Shown here one piece after another: positions 55,189-64,000 of a DNA stretch of 64,000 nucleotides (positions are counted from its first letter, which is position 1; each line of letters starts with the position of its first letter). The notes under the pieces were generated by a model. It was given only the letters and a program-made list of their open reading frames with translations, was not told the DNA's origin and did no database searches. This DNA comes from Pseudomonas sp. CC120222-01a (GTDB lineage: Bacteria > Pseudomonadota > Gammaproteobacteria > Pseudomonadales > Pseudomonadaceae): contig NZ_QEQQ01000004.1 of assembly GCF_003097235.1 (NCBI RefSeq), forward strand, positions 226,239 through 290,238. Direction: 5' to 3'. A program made the translations under genes and the position numbers.

Positions 55189-56079
55189 TCAGTGAGCACC
55201 CTTGATCGCCAGCACATTGCACAACGGATGCTCCAGCACATGCGCTGTGGTCCCGCCCAGGAACGTCTGCATCGCATCATGCCGATGGCTGCCCATCACG
55301 ATCACATCCACCCGGCTGTGGCTGACGAACTGGGCAATCGCCCGGATCGCCGCGCCCTCGACAAAATGCCGTCGCTCCAGCGGAATCTGGTGGTGGTCGC
55401 CCAACCGGTTGAATGCCGCCCGCTGCGCCGTGCGCACACTGCCATCGAACCCCGGCATGGTCACGGTGCCGGCACCAAAGTCGGCGATATGGGTCTTGGC
55501 CGCATCGCACACATGCAGCAGGTGCAGTTCGGCGTTGCATTGCAGGGCCAGGGCATGGGCGCCGTGGATCACCTGGTCGTCCAGGTGCTCGCCGGCACCG
55601 TGGCAGTTGAGGTCCACCGCCGCGGCGATCTGCCGGGGTAGCGGCAGGCGGATGTCGCTGACCAGGTGCACCGCCACTGGGCTTTCCTTGAGCAATTGCC
55701 AGTCCAGCGGCGTGACTAAAAGACGCTTGAGCACCGGTTCGTGCTGCACGTCCTTGATCAGCAGGTCGCAACCCAGCCGTTCGATGCGTTCGAGCACGCT
55801 GCCCAGCGGGTCACGGGTCAGCAGCAGTTCAGTGGACACATCGAGCCCGGCGTTGCCCAGTTGCTCGGCTTCGTCGGCCAGCCACTGGCGGTTGTCACCG
55901 AGCAGCCGTTCCCGCTCGCGGCCGTCGCTCATCAGGCCAAAGGTGTCGACATCGTCGACGAACACATTGATATCCAGCAGGGCACCACTGGACTCGGCCA
56001 GCGCCGCCGCGCGCTGCAGCGCCGGGGAATGGCGCATTTGCGGGCCGAGCATGACGAACAGACGCTTGAACTGGCTCAT
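55189..56079 (-). CDS. Tandem universal stress protein
   Basis: Product of 296 residues with two Usp domains. The first (about residues 1-140) begins [19 protein letters not shown]; the second (150-296) begins [13 protein letters not shown] and ends [19 protein letters not shown]. The phrase [20 protein letters not shown] resembles the nucleotide-binding G-2X-G-9X-G(S/T) signature of UspE-like proteins. GGAGGTG precedes ATG 56079; the longer frame to 56124 is less likely. Role in stress survival is by family. Confidence 0.87.
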   Translation of the reverse strand: MSQFKRLFVMLGPQMRHSPALQRAAALAESSGALLDINVFVDDVDTFGLMSDGRERERLLGDNRQWLADEAEQLGNAGLDVSTELLLTRDPLGSVLERIERLGCDLLIKDVQHEPVLKRLLVTPLDWQLLKESPVAVHLVSDIRLPLPRQIAAAVDLNCHGAGEHLDDQVIHGAHALALQCNAELHLLHVCDAAKTHIADFGAGTVTMPGFDGSVRTAQRAAFNRLGDHHQIPLERRHFVEGAAIRAIAQFVSHSRVDVIVMGSHRHDAMQTFLGGTTAHVLEHPLCNVLAIKGAH

Positions 56080-56206
56080 CGCACACCTCCACGTGTGGCA
56101 GCCCCCCGGTTCATGCCATGTCATCTGGTCTGTACAGTCTAGACCCCGTTCAGCCAGGCAAAACCCTTCACGCTTTTTTCACCTGACGCTGGTATCATCG
56201 CGCCAC

Positions 56207-56344
56207 TCATTGGGGAGTAGCCTGCCTTCACGCACTGCGAAGGCGCTCTGGTCAACATATTTGGCAACCTGCCATGGCCAGCGCATCCACCCGGATTGGC
56301 GAGACCAACGACCTTCCTGCAGCCAAGCCGGGCCTGCAGGTCGT
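56207..56344 (+). ncRNA. yybP-ykoY manganese riboswitch before mntP
   Basis: The conserved parts of the yybP-ykoY class are visible: TTGGGGAGTAGCC (from 56210), TCAACATATTTGGC (from 56252) and GGCGAGACCAACGACC (56298-56313). An expression-platform hairpin ACGACCT (56308-56314) with AGGTCGT (56338-56344) follows. A TATCAT -10 element lies at 56193-56198. The downstream gene is mntP, the manganese exporter, which this riboswitch commonly precedes. Mn2+ binding should favour mntP expression. Confidence 0.92.
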
Positions 56345-56380
56345 CTGTCGTTGACTCGTTGCCCGGCTGGAGTCCGATCG

Positions 56381-56947
56381 TTGAATCCCATTTCCCTCGT
56401 CTTTCTCGCCTTCGCCATGTCCACGGATGCCTTCGCGGCCGCCATCGGCAAGGGTTCGAGCCTGCACAAGCCACGTTTGGCCGAGGCCCTGCGCACCGGC
56501 CTGATCTTTGGCGTCATCGAAGCCATTACCCCGGTCATCGGCTGGTTGCTGGGCCAGGCGGCCAGCCAGTATGTCGAACAGTGGGACCACTGGATCGCCT
56601 TTACCTTGTTGCTGCTGCTCGGCGCGCACATGGTGCATGCCGGCCTGAAGCCGGATGATGAAGAGGAAGAGAAACAGAGCCAGCATTCGTTCTGGATCCT
56701 CGCGGTGACGGCTGTGGCCACCAGTATCGATGCCCTGGCAGTGGGCGTCGGCCTGGCTTTTGTCGACGTGAACATCTGGGTGGCGGCCGCCGCGATCGGC
56801 CTGGCGACCATGACCATGGTGACCATTGGCACCATGCTTGGGCGAGCGCTGGGGTCGGTGGTGGGCAAGCGTGCCGAGATCGTTGGCGGCATTGTGCTGA
56901 TGCTGGTCGGTGCGACCATTCTCTATGAGCACCTGAGCGCGGCATAA
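56381..56947 (+). CDS. mntP: Manganese efflux pump
   Basis: Product of 188 residues with six hydrophobic segments in two three-helix repeats. The repeats open with [18 protein letters not shown] and [20 protein letters not shown], whose Asp residues bind the metal in MntP. The proposed start is TTG 56381, which gives the usual [13 protein letters not shown] opening and has GGAG at 56369-56372. The much longer in-frame extension upstream runs antisense to the Usp gene and is not coding. Controlled by the riboswitch in front. Confidence 0.93.
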   Translation: MNPISLVFLAFAMSTDAFAAAIGKGSSLHKPRLAEALRTGLIFGVIEAITPVIGWLLGQAASQYVEQWDHWIAFTLLLLLGAHMVHAGLKPDDEEEEKQSQHSFWILAVTAVATSIDALAVGVGLAFVDVNIWVAAAAIGLATMTMVTIGTMLGRALGSVVGKRAEIVGGIVLMLVGATILYEHLSAA

Positions 56948-56950
56948 GCG

Positions 56951-58360
56951 CTAGCGAGGCCGCTCAGCGGCCTCCTGCCACCCTCCACCCAGCGCCGCAT
57001 ACAGGTTCACTTCCGCCACCAACTGCGCCAGGCGGTCACTGATCAAACCCTGCTGCGCCGTGAACAGCGAGCGCTGGGCATCGAGAAAGGTCAGGCTGCT
57101 GTCCACGCCGATCCGGTAGCGATGCTCGGCCAGGTTGTAGTAACGCTGGCTCGACGCCACCAGCTCGCGCTGCGCCTGCAACTGGCGCTGATAGGTGGCC
57201 CGAGCCGCCAGGCCATCGGCCACTTCCTGGAACGCGCTCTGGATGGCCTTTTCGTACTGCGCCACCTGAATGTCCTTCTGCAGCCGTGCATAGTCCAGGC
57301 TGGCGCGCAGGCTGCCGGCGGTGAAGATCGGCAGGCTGATCTGTGGCTGGAACAGCCAGGTCCCGCTGCCACCGTCGAACAGGCCGCTCAGCTGCGGGCT
57401 GGTGCTGCCGGCGTTGGCGGTGAGGCTGATGCTGGGGAAGAACGCCGCCCGCGCTGCGCCGATGTTGGCGTTGGCTGCGCGCAGCTGGTATTCCGCCTGG
57501 ACGATGTCCGGGCGGCGGCGCAGCAGGTCCGAGGGTAAGCCCGCTGGCAGCCCGGCGATCTGCTCGTCGGCCAGGGGCAGGGCGGCCAGGTCGCCCTCCA
57601 CCGGCGTACCCACCAGCAAGGTCAGCTGGTTGAGGTCCTGGGCCACCTGGCGTCTGTAGCGCGCCACCGTGGCCCGGGTGCTGTCGACGCTGGTGCGTGA
57701 CTGTATCTGGTCCAGTGCCGATACCGTGCCGGCGCGGCGCTGGGCGCGGGTCAGGCGCAGGCTGCGCTCGTCGGCGGCCAGGGTTTCCTGCGACAACACC
57801 AGCAGCTCCTGATCGGCCCGCCAGGTCAGGTAGGCGCTGGCGACACTGGCCACCAGGCTCAATTGAGTGCTGCGCCGCGCCTCTTCACTGGCCAGGTAGG
57901 TCAGCAACGCCTGGTCACTGAGGCTGCGCACGCGACCGAACAGGTCCAGTTCGTAGGCGCTGATACCCAGCGTTGCGGCGTAGGTCGAGCTGATCATGCC
58001 CTGGTCGGTACCGGTCATGCCCCGCGGCAGGTACTGGCGCTTGCCCTGGGCATCGGCCGACACCTTCGGCAGCAGGTCGGCACGCTGGATGCGGTACTGG
58101 GCGCGGTAGGCTTCGACGTTCAGCGCCGCCTCGCGCAGATCGCGGTTGTTGGCCAGGGCGCTGTCGATCAGTCGGCGCAGCACCGGGTCCTGAAACACCG
58201 GGCGCCAGTCCTCGGCGGCCTGACGGGCCAAGCTGTCACCCTGGTAGGCCGGGCCTTGCGGGAATTGCCCGGGCACAGGGGCGGCGGGGCGCTGATAGTC
58301 CGGCACCAGGGAGCAGCCGCACAGCAGTGCGGCGCACAGGGTAAGGGCATGTCGGGGCAT
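56951..58360 (-). CDS. NodT-type RND outer-membrane efflux lipoprotein
   Basis: Product of 469 residues with a lipoprotein signal ([13 protein letters not shown]) and two outer-membrane-factor repeats: [19 protein letters not shown] ... [16 protein letters not shown] and [21 protein letters not shown] ... [11 protein letters not shown]. It matches OprM/NodT-type proteins that complete tripartite efflux. No membrane-fusion or inner-membrane partner is in the window. In cyclic-lipopeptide loci a NodT-like gene lies next to the LuxR regulator and the NRPS, so a role in lipopeptide export is likely. Confidence 0.88.
   Translation of the reverse strand: MPRHALTLCAALLCGCSLVPDYQRPAAPVPGQFPQGPAYQGDSLARQAAEDWRPVFQDPVLRRLIDSALANNRDLREAALNVEAYRAQYRIQRADLLPKVSADAQGKRQYLPRGMTGTDQGMISSTYAATLGISAYELDLFGRVRSLSDQALLTYLASEEARRSTQLSLVASVASAYLTWRADQELLVLSQETLAADERSLRLTRAQRRAGTVSALDQIQSRTSVDSTRATVARYRRQVAQDLNQLTLLVGTPVEGDLAALPLADEQIAGLPAGLPSDLLRRRPDIVQAEYQLRAANANIGAARAAFFPSISLTANAGSTSPQLSGLFDGGSGTWLFQPQISLPIFTAGSLRASLDYARLQKDIQVAQYEKAIQSAFQEVADGLAARATYQRQLQAQRELVASSQRYYNLAEHRYRIGVDSSLTFLDAQRSLFTAQQGLISDRLAQLVAEVNLYAALGGGWQEAAERPR
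56956..56974. terminator. Terminator hairpin at the end of the NodT-type gene
   Basis: GAGGCCGC (56956-56963) and GCGGCCTC (56967-56974) form a perfect 8-bp stem with a 3-base loop. It overlaps the last codons of the NodT-type gene, just past the mntP stop, and could end both converging transcripts. Confidence 0.6.
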
Positions 58361-58377
58361 CACGGGCTCTCGTGCAG

Positions 58378-59148
58378 TCAGGCGTTGGCCATCCATTTCG
58401 CCAGCCCATGGCGGCCACTGACCCCCAGCTTGGCGGTAGCGCGCTTGAGGTAGGTTTCGATCGAACTGTTCTTCACGTTCAGCTTCTGCGCCATTTCCGG
58501 CACCGTGCCCCCTGTCAGCAGGCCAATGCACACTTCTTCTTCGCGGGTGGAAAGCTTGACGGCTTCCTGGGCCAGGCGCTCGCCAAAAGTGTGGCGCAAT
58601 GACCCGGCTTCAAGGTCGACCAAAGGCGAGCCGACGCGCTGGGCCTGCCCCTGGCCGAGCAGTTGGCCGTGGTGTTCGACCAGGGGCAGCAAGGTGTCGG
58701 AAAGGCTCTTGAGGTGTGACAGCTCGGTCAGGGTAAACGCCCTTTGCTCGGGCAGGCGATGGAAACAGATGACCCAGCGCCGGTCGCCGCTGCAGGACAC
58801 CAGGTGGCACTGGTGGGGATGTTGGGCGTCCAGAGGGGCCTTGAACTCGATCAGCAGCGGGTCGTCCATCTGCATGATGCTCTGCAGTAGCGGGTGGCGC
58901 AGTGGCCCGTTGCCGGGTCGCTGCTGCTCCAGGCCGGCACTGCCCAGCAGCCTGATGTGGCTGACACGGGCCTGGCGCGGGTCCAAGGTCCATTCACTGA
59001 GCTCGAGCCTGTGGATCGGTACCTGGGCATCAACCAGGCGCAACATCTGTGCGGCGAAGGCGTCGGCGCCGGTACTGGCGATCAGTTCGCCCAGTTGCAG
59101 GTACAGCTGAGGGTCGGGGCGGTGTGCGAGGCTGGCGGTCAGGTTCAT
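58378..59148 (-). CDS. LuxR-family regulator of the lipopeptide locus
   Basis: Product of 256 residues. The C-terminal helix-turn-helix is [21 protein letters not shown] ... [20 protein letters not shown]. The N-terminal two-thirds lacks recognisable acyl-homoserine-lactone-binding residues, as in the LuxR-type regulators flanking Pseudomonas lipopeptide NRPS genes. ATG 59148 has GGAAGAAAG upstream and is preferred to the longer frame to 59289. It lies 17 bp from the NodT-type gene in the same orientation and is divergent from the NRPS gene. Confidence 0.87.
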   Translation of the reverse strand: MNLTASLAHRPDPQLYLQLGELIASTGADAFAAQMLRLVDAQVPIHRLELSEWTLDPRQARVSHIRLLGSAGLEQQRPGNGPLRHPLLQSIMQMDDPLLIEFKAPLDAQHPHQCHLVSCSGDRRWVICFHRLPEQRAFTLTELSHLKSLSDTLLPLVEHHGQLLGQGQAQRVGSPLVDLEAGSLRHTFGERLAQEAVKLSTREEEVCIGLLTGGTVPEMAQKLNVKNSSIETYLKRATAKLGVSGRHGLAKWMANA

Positions 59149-59565
59149 ATGCTTTCTTCCTTGATTCAACGCGTTACGGCGGGTGGTCTCGCGGTCGAGT
59201 GCTCCGGGTGGTGGGGACGGGTGTCGGTATTCAAGCCCGCAGCCCGGGCTGCGTCTGTAATGGAAAACCGGGACAGAAAATGCCAGCAATTCCTACCCCA
59301 TGAGTGGGGCATGAAAGGGTGACGGCTGTGCAGCAAGCCCGGATTGGTCAGTGAAATGGCGCCATATCCCTGACGATTCACTTCCGTTCCCGCTCAAACA
59401 GGCGTGGCGTAAGCCATCAAGGGCGACGCGCCATGGTTGATTTCCTACAGGCTTTTCAGCTGCTATTGATAGGCCGTCTGGTTGTCCGGGATTAAGGGGC
59501 CATACAGTGCGGGGAGGGGGTGCTTGAATCCGCGGATATTCAAGCCAAGAAGGACCTGCCCCCTC
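59149..59565. promoter_or_regulatory. Divergent promoter region between luxR and the NRPS gene
   Basis: No gene. Notable parts are CCCCA-TGAG-TGGGG (59296-59309), a short inverted repeat, and a dyad at 59523-59544 with CTTGAAT/ATTCAAG arms around CCGCGGAT. AAGGA lies before the NRPS ATG. The dyads are candidate LuxR operator or RNA hairpin sites. No confident -35/-10 pair was found. Confidence 0.5.
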
Positions 59566-62500
59566 ATGCCTGCCGCCGAAACCTTTGCCCTGACTGTAGC
59601 CCAGCGTGATATCTGGCTGGACCAGATCGGCCACGGTGATTCACCGCTGTACAACATCGGCGCCTATGTCGAGCTGGACGGCGCGGTGGATGTTCCGCGG
59701 TTGCGCAGTGCCGTGGCGCACCTGGTAGCGCTGCACGAAGGCTTGCGTACGGTGCTGCTGGCGCCAGAGGGGCAGGATGGCGTACCGCGCCAGTACTTTG
59801 CCGATACCGTGGCGGTGGCGTTGGCCGAACATGACCTGCGCGCCGCCGCAGACCCTCTGGCCGCCGCCCGGACGCTGATTGACGGCTGCATGCAGAAGCC
59901 TTTTGTGCAGGGCACTGGCGCTTTGTGGGGAACGCAACTGATCAGGCTGGGCGAGCACCGCTACCTGTTCGCACTGCAGGCGCATCACCTGATCCTCGAT
60001 GGCTGGGGTGTGGACCTGTGGTTCAAACGGGTCGCCGATTACTATGGCCTGCTGGGCGAAGGCCAGCCCTTGCCCGACAGCGCGCCGGGTTACCGTGAGT
60101 TCGTCGTGGATGACAGCCAGTACCAGGCCTCCGCACGCCATGGCCGCGACCGCGACTACTGGCTGGGCAAGTACCAACAATTGCCTGATGCCTTGCTGGC
60201 GCCACGTGAGCGCGGCCAGTTGGCGGTCGGTGAACCCAGTGCGGTCCTCGAACTGCCTTTCGACGGCCAGCTGCTGGCACGCATGACTGCACTGGGCAGC
60301 GAACTGCAGGCATCGGCCTTCCACGTGCTGCTGGCGGCGATGCACGTGTGCTGCACGCGCACCTGGCAACGGGACCAATGGGTGGTCGGTGTGCCGGTAC
60401 GCAACCGGGCCAGCGCACGCTTCAAGTCGACCCTCGGGCTGTTCACCCAGGTCAGTGCCTTGCGCATGGATTTTGGCCGCAGCCAGTCTTTTGCCGAACT
60501 GGTACGCAGCATTCGCGATGCCCTCAAACAAGACTTTCGCCACCAGCGCTTTGCCCTCAGCGAGCTGAACCGCGCACTCGGCGCCCTGCGCGAAGAACGG
60601 CCGCAGCTGTTCGAACTGATGGTGTCCTATGAAGAAGATGGCAACGAGTTGCGCTTTGGCCACACCTGCGGCCATACGGTGATGACCTGCAACCACCACG
60701 AACCGACGCCACTGAGCCTGCACCTGCGCAGCAACCTGCACAGCGGCAAGGCCCGCCTGCACCTGGTGCATGACCTGGCCTGGTTCAGCCAGGACGAAGT
60801 CGCCGCCCTGGCCGAACGGCTGCTGCATGTGCTGCACCAAGGGCTGGAGCAGCCTGGGTTGCGCGTCGCGGACTTTGACTTGCTGACGGCCGCCGAGCAA
60901 TTGCAGTTACAGCGTTGGAACCCGCTGGCAATTGCCCAGGAGCCGGAGCCGTTGATTCACCAGCGCATCGAGGCCCAGGCCAGGCTCAGGCCCGAGGCGC
61001 TGGCGGCGCTGCACGATGGCCAGCCCCTGAGCTACGGCGAGCTGAACGGGCGCGCCAACCAGTTGGCGCGGCAACTGATCGGCCTGGGTGCAGGGCCGGA
61101 CCAGCGGATCGCCGTCGTGGCCCAACGTGGGCTGGATACCTTGGTCGGCCTGCTGGCGGTGCTCAAGGCCGGCGCCGCCTACGTGCCAATCGACCCGGCG
61201 CACCCGCAGGAGCGGCTGACCTACCTGCTCGAAGACAGCACGCCGTGCGTGGTGCTGACCCAGTCCCGGCTCAGCGCACGCCTGCCAGCCCATGGCCTGC
61301 CACAGATCGAGCTGGACCGCTGCACCTGGCAAGCGGCAAGCGCCGAGGCGCCTGTTGTGGCACATCTGGCGGCGAACCATCTGGTCTACGTCATCTACAC
61401 CTCTGGCTCCACCGGCCTGCCCAAGGGCGTGATGGTCGAGCACCGCATGCTGGCCAATCTGGTCGACTGGCACTGCGCGGCCTTCGACCTTGGGCCTGGC
61501 CGTCACCAGTCGAGCCTGGCCGGTTTCGGCTTCGATGCCATGGCCTGGGAGGTCTGGCCAGCCTTGTGCAGCGGCGCGACCTTGCACCTGGCGCCGGTAC
61601 GCGACGGCGCCGAAGACATCGACGCCTTGCTGCACTGGTGGCGCGCCCAGCCGCTGGACGTGAGCTTCCTGCCCACACCAGTGGCCGAGCATGCCTTCGC
61701 CCAGGGCGAACTGCACCCGACCCTGCAGACCCTGCTGGTCGGCGGTGACCGCCTGCGCCGCCTGGCCCGCGAGCGCCGCTACCGGGTGATCAACAACTAC
61801 GGCCCCACCGAAGCCACGGTGGTGGCCACTTCCGGCGAAATGCTGGCCGGGCAGCCGCTGCACATCGGCGGGCCGGTCGCCAACACCCGGCTGTATGTGC
61901 TGGACGAGCAGCAGCAATTGCTGCCACCTGGCGCCGTCGGAGAGTTGTACATCGGGGGGCGCGGGGTGGCGCGCGGTTACCTGAACCGCCCCGCGCTGAC
62001 CGCCGAGCGCTTCCTCGACGACCCGTTCAGTGCGCACCCTGGGGAGCGTATCTACCGCAGCGGCGACCTGGTGCGCTGGCGGCCCGACGGCACCCTGGAA
62101 TACCTCGGACGCAACGACGACCAGGTGAAGATCCGCGGTGTGCGTGTCGAGCTGGCGGAAATCGAAGCTGCGCTGTGCAGCCATGAAGCCGTGCGCGAAA
62201 GCGTGGTGCTGCTGCGCGAAGGGCAGTTGCAGGCCTGGTACATCGCGCAGTCAGCTGTAGCTCCACGGGCGTTGCACGAGCACCTGCGCGAACGCTTGCC
62301 CGCCGCCTTGCTGCCTGTGGCCTACGTCAGCCTGGCCGGCTGGCCATTGACGGCCAACGGCAAGCTCGACCGCCGCGCCTTGCCGGCCGCGGATGAAGCT
62401 GCGATGGTGCGCCGCGAGCACGAAGCGCCGCAGGGCGACATCGAGCAGCGCCTGGCCCTGCTCTGGGCCGAGCTGCTGCAGCTTGAGCGGGTAGGGCGCC

Positions 62501-64000
62501 AGGATCACTTCTTCGAACTGGGCGGCCATTCGCTGTTGGCGGTGCAACTGATCGAGCGTATGCGCCAGCAGGGCCTGCAGGCTGACGTGCAGGTGCTGTT
62601 CGGCCAGTCGACCCTGGCCAGCCTGGCGGCGACGGTGGTGGTCAACGAGGTCGCGGCAGTGCCGGCCAATGGCGTGGCGCCGGGTTGCCTGCACATCACA
62701 CCCGAGATGCTGCGGCTCACCGTGCTCGACCAGCCGACCATCGAACAGATCGTCACGGCGGTGCCGGGCGGCGCCGCCAACGTGCAGGAAATCTACCCGC
62801 TGGCGCCGCTGCAACAGGGGCTGCTGTACCACCATGTGGCCGAAGCCCAGGATCCCTACCAGCAGCAGGCCTTGATCGCCTTTGCCAGTCACGCGCACCT
62901 GCAGGCGTTTGTCGATGCCTTGCAACAGGTGATCGAGCGCCATGACATCCTGCGTACCAGCCTGGCCTGGGAGGGGTTGCAGCAACCCCAGCAGGTGGTC
63001 TGGCGCCAGGCCCGCTTACCGGTACAACGTTGGGCTGCAGCCGAGCCAGGCGATCTGGCTGTGCAGTTGTGCAAGGCCTTTGACCCACAGCAGCAGCCGC
63101 TGGACCTGCGCCAGGCGCCGATGATGGCGATGGTCACCGCCGAGGACCCGGCCCAGGGCCGCTGGCTCGGGTTACTGCGCTTCCACCATCTGGTCAATGA
63201 CGCGGTTTCCCTGCAGGTGCTGCTGGGCGAACTGGACGCTTTCATGCATTTGCGCAGTGGGCAACTGCCAGCGCCTGTGCCATACCGCGACTATGTGGCG
63301 CTGAGCAGCAAGGCCGAGCGCCAGGCTCGCCATGTAAGCTACTTCCGCGAACAGCTGGCGGGCATCGAGCCGCCAGCCGCAATCCCCGGGCTGGGCGGGG
63401 TAGCGGTCGATGAAAGCGACCTGCACAGCCACAGCGCCACGCTCGATGCCGCGCTGGGCGAGCGGCTGCGCCAGCAGGCCCGTCGCCATGGCGTCAGCCT
63501 CGCCAGCCTGCTGCACCTGGCCTGGGCCCAGGTGCTGGGCAGCTTGTCGGGCCGTGACGACGTGGTGCTCGGCACCGTGCTGCTGGGCCGGACCATGGCC
63601 GGCAACGGTGCCGACCGTGCCTTGGGCATGTTCATCAACAGCCTGCCACTGCGTATCGACCTGAGCGCAGGCCCGGCGAGCCAGGCCCTGACCGAGACCC
63701 ACGCACGGCTCGCCAGCCTGCTCGGCCACGAAGATGCTGCCTTGTTGCTGGCCCAGCAATGCAGTGGTTTGCCCGCCGGTACGTCGCTGTTCCAGGGCCT
63801 GATCAACTACCGCCAGGGTGCCTTGCCACAGGGTGAAGTGCTGGCCGGCGTGACCCTGCTGCAGGCCAGTGAAGTGCTGAGCCACGGCCTGGTGCTGAGC
63901 GTCGACGACCTGGGCGACACATTGCAGCTCGGCCTGCGCGCACCGCGTGCAATCGGCGCGCCGCGGGTGCTCGCCTGCCTGCTGACGACCCTGCGCCAGT
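59566..64000 (+). CDS. Cyclic-lipopeptide nonribosomal peptide synthetase, first modules (partial)
   Basis: An open frame of 1478 codons runs from ATG 59566 past the right edge without a stop. Domain order: a starter-type condensation domain (residues 1-440, active site HHLILDG at H140-D145), an adenylation domain (about 455-960) with YTSGSTGLPKG (611-621), NNYGPTE (743-749) and the NGK lysine K933, a carrier domain with LGGHSLLAVQL (Ser989), and a second condensation domain from 1075 (LAPLQQGLLYHHV; HHLVNDA at 1207-1213). The specificity residues read D-A-W-F-L-G-N-V-V, the known leucine code, so residue 1 is predicted to be acylated Leu. The second C domain has a dual E/C-like opening (HHVAEAQD). 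AAGGA precedes the ATG. Confidence 0.93.
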   Translation, partial: MPAAETFALTVAQRDIWLDQIGHGDSPLYNIGAYVELDGAVDVPRLRSAVAHLVALHEGLRTVLLAPEGQDGVPRQYFADTVAVALAEHDLRAAADPLAAARTLIDGCMQKPFVQGTGALWGTQLIRLGEHRYLFALQAHHLILDGWGVDLWFKRVADYYGLLGEGQPLPDSAPGYREFVVDDSQYQASARHGRDRDYWLGKYQQLPDALLAPRERGQLAVGEPSAVLELPFDGQLLARMTALGSELQASAFHVLLAAMHVCCTRTWQRDQWVVGVPVRNRASARFKSTLGLFTQVSALRMDFGRSQSFAELVRSIRDALKQDFRHQRFALSELNRALGALREERPQLFELMVSYEEDGNELRFGHTCGHTVMTCNHHEPTPLSLHLRSNLHSGKARLHLVHDLAWFSQDEVAALAERLLHVLHQGLEQPGLRVADFDLLTAAEQLQLQRWNPLAIAQEPEPLIHQRIEAQARLRPEALAALHDGQPLSYGELNGRANQLARQLIGLGAGPDQRIAVVAQRGLDTLVGLLAVLKAGAAYVPIDPAHPQERLTYLLEDSTPCVVLTQSRLSARLPAHGLPQIELDRCTWQAASAEAPVVAHLAANHLVYVIYTSGSTGLPKGVMVEHRMLANLVDWHCAAFDLGPGRHQSSLAGFGFDAMAWEVWPALCSGATLHLAPVRDGAEDIDALLHWWRAQPLDVSFLPTPVAEHAFAQGELHPTLQTLLVGGDRLRRLARERRYRVINNYGPTEATVVATSGEMLAGQPLHIGGPVANTRLYVLDEQQQLLPPGAVGELYIGGRGVARGYLNRPALTAERFLDDPFSAHPGERIYRSGDLVRWRPDGTLEYLGRNDDQVKIRGVRVELAEIEAALCSHEAVRESVVLLREGQLQAWYIAQSAVAPRALHEHLRERLPAALLPVAYVSLAGWPLTANGKLDRRALPAADEAAMVRREHEAPQGDIEQRLALLWAELLQLERVGRQDHFFELGGHSLLAVQLIERMRQQGLQADVQVLFGQSTLASLAATVVVNEVAAVPANGVAPGCLHITPEMLRLTVLDQPTIEQIVTAVPGGAANVQEIYPLAPLQQGLLYHHVAEAQDPYQQQALIAFASHAHLQAFVDALQQVIERHDILRTSLAWEGLQQPQQVVWRQARLPVQRWAAAEPGDLAVQLCKAFDPQQQPLDLRQAPMMAMVTAEDPAQGRWLGLLRFHHLVNDAVSLQVLLGELDAFMHLRSGQLPAPVPYRDYVALSSKAERQARHVSYFREQLAGIEPPAAIPGLGGVAVDESDLHSHSATLDAALGERLRQQARRHGVSLASLLHLAWAQVLGSLSGRDDVVLGTVLLGRTMAGNGADRALGMFINSLPLRIDLSAGPASQALTETHARLASLLGHEDAALLLAQQCSGLPAGTSLFQGLINYRQGALPQGEVLAGVTLLQASEVLSHGLVLSVDDLGDTLQLGLRAPRAIGAPRVLACLLTTLRQ

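Noticed and set aside
55202..56380. Long plus-strand extension upstream of mntP.
   Set aside because: It runs antisense through the universal stress gene and through the riboswitch; its residues are low-complexity Ser/Arg-rich.
59641..62184. Two long minus-strand open frames (419 and 425 codons) opposite the NRPS gene.
   Set aside because: They are antisense shadows of the NRPS reading frame in GC-rich DNA; they contain no recognisable domain, and the plus-strand frame has all NRPS core motifs.

Overview
The window is about 64 kb of GC-rich DNA that reads like a Pseudomonas chromosome of the P. putida / entomophila / mosselii type. The evidence is the gene families (PACE transporter, iron-containing alcohol dehydrogenase, PagL, DUF6543 toxin-like protein, lipopeptide NRPS), the codon use, and three copies of a Pseudomonas-style REP pair built on GTGGGAGCGG. 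I saw no rRNA, tRNA, CRISPR array, insertion sequence or prophage. The assignments below come from reading the sequence; no database was searched.

Region 1 (1-12.1 kb), core metabolism and signalling. A truncated PACE efflux gene is followed by an isoleucine-rich leader peptide and hairpin in front of threonine dehydratase (ilvA). Next come an Fe-alcohol dehydrogenase, a REP pair, a cysteine-bearing conserved protein, a VOC protein, a GapN-like aldehyde dehydrogenase with no Glu at the usual catalytic position, a membrane GGDEF-EAL protein, and a 1201-residue DUF6543/LRR protein that stops before a complete NEL ubiquitin-ligase domain.

Region 2 (12.4-37.4 kb), an exopolysaccharide locus of about 23 genes, resembling the pea-type locus of P. 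putida from memory. It encodes a FemAB-like protein, GT61, a 58-residue protein that is little more than a signal peptide plus a VPLPA/PEP-CTERM-like tail, a Wza-like export protein, an outer-membrane barrel, a Wzz-like protein and a separate tyrosine kinase. GalE, a periplasmic GH-like hydrolase and a Wzy-like polymerase lie on the minus strand. A long plus-strand operon follows: Tat microprotein overlapping a GMC oxidoreductase, two hexapeptide acyltransferases, several glycosyltransferases, a VirK/DUF535 protein, WecG/TagA, a WcaJ-like initiating transferase and an EptA-like transferase. No Wzx flippase or exosortase was found.

Region 3 (37.4-52.8 kb), amino-acid and amine catabolism plus envelope genes: LysR with sdaA, two DUF1842 paralogues, a DUF3313 lipoprotein, a gamma-glutamyl-amine locus (PuuA-, PotF- and PuuB-like proteins with a divergent AraC regulator), an SF1 helicase-like ATPase beside a REP pair, a divergent sad/ptrR-type pair, a small exported protein and PagL. 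PagL and the EptA-like enzyme could both alter the outer surface.

Region 4 (52.8-64 kb): a TonB siderophore receptor with a Fur-box-like site, a tandem universal stress protein, mntP behind a yybP-ykoY manganese riboswitch with a TTG start, and the left end of a cyclic-lipopeptide locus (NodT-type outer-membrane lipoprotein, LuxR regulator, divergent NRPS). The NRPS begins with a starter-type C domain and its first A domain reads as leucine-specific. It runs off the right edge.
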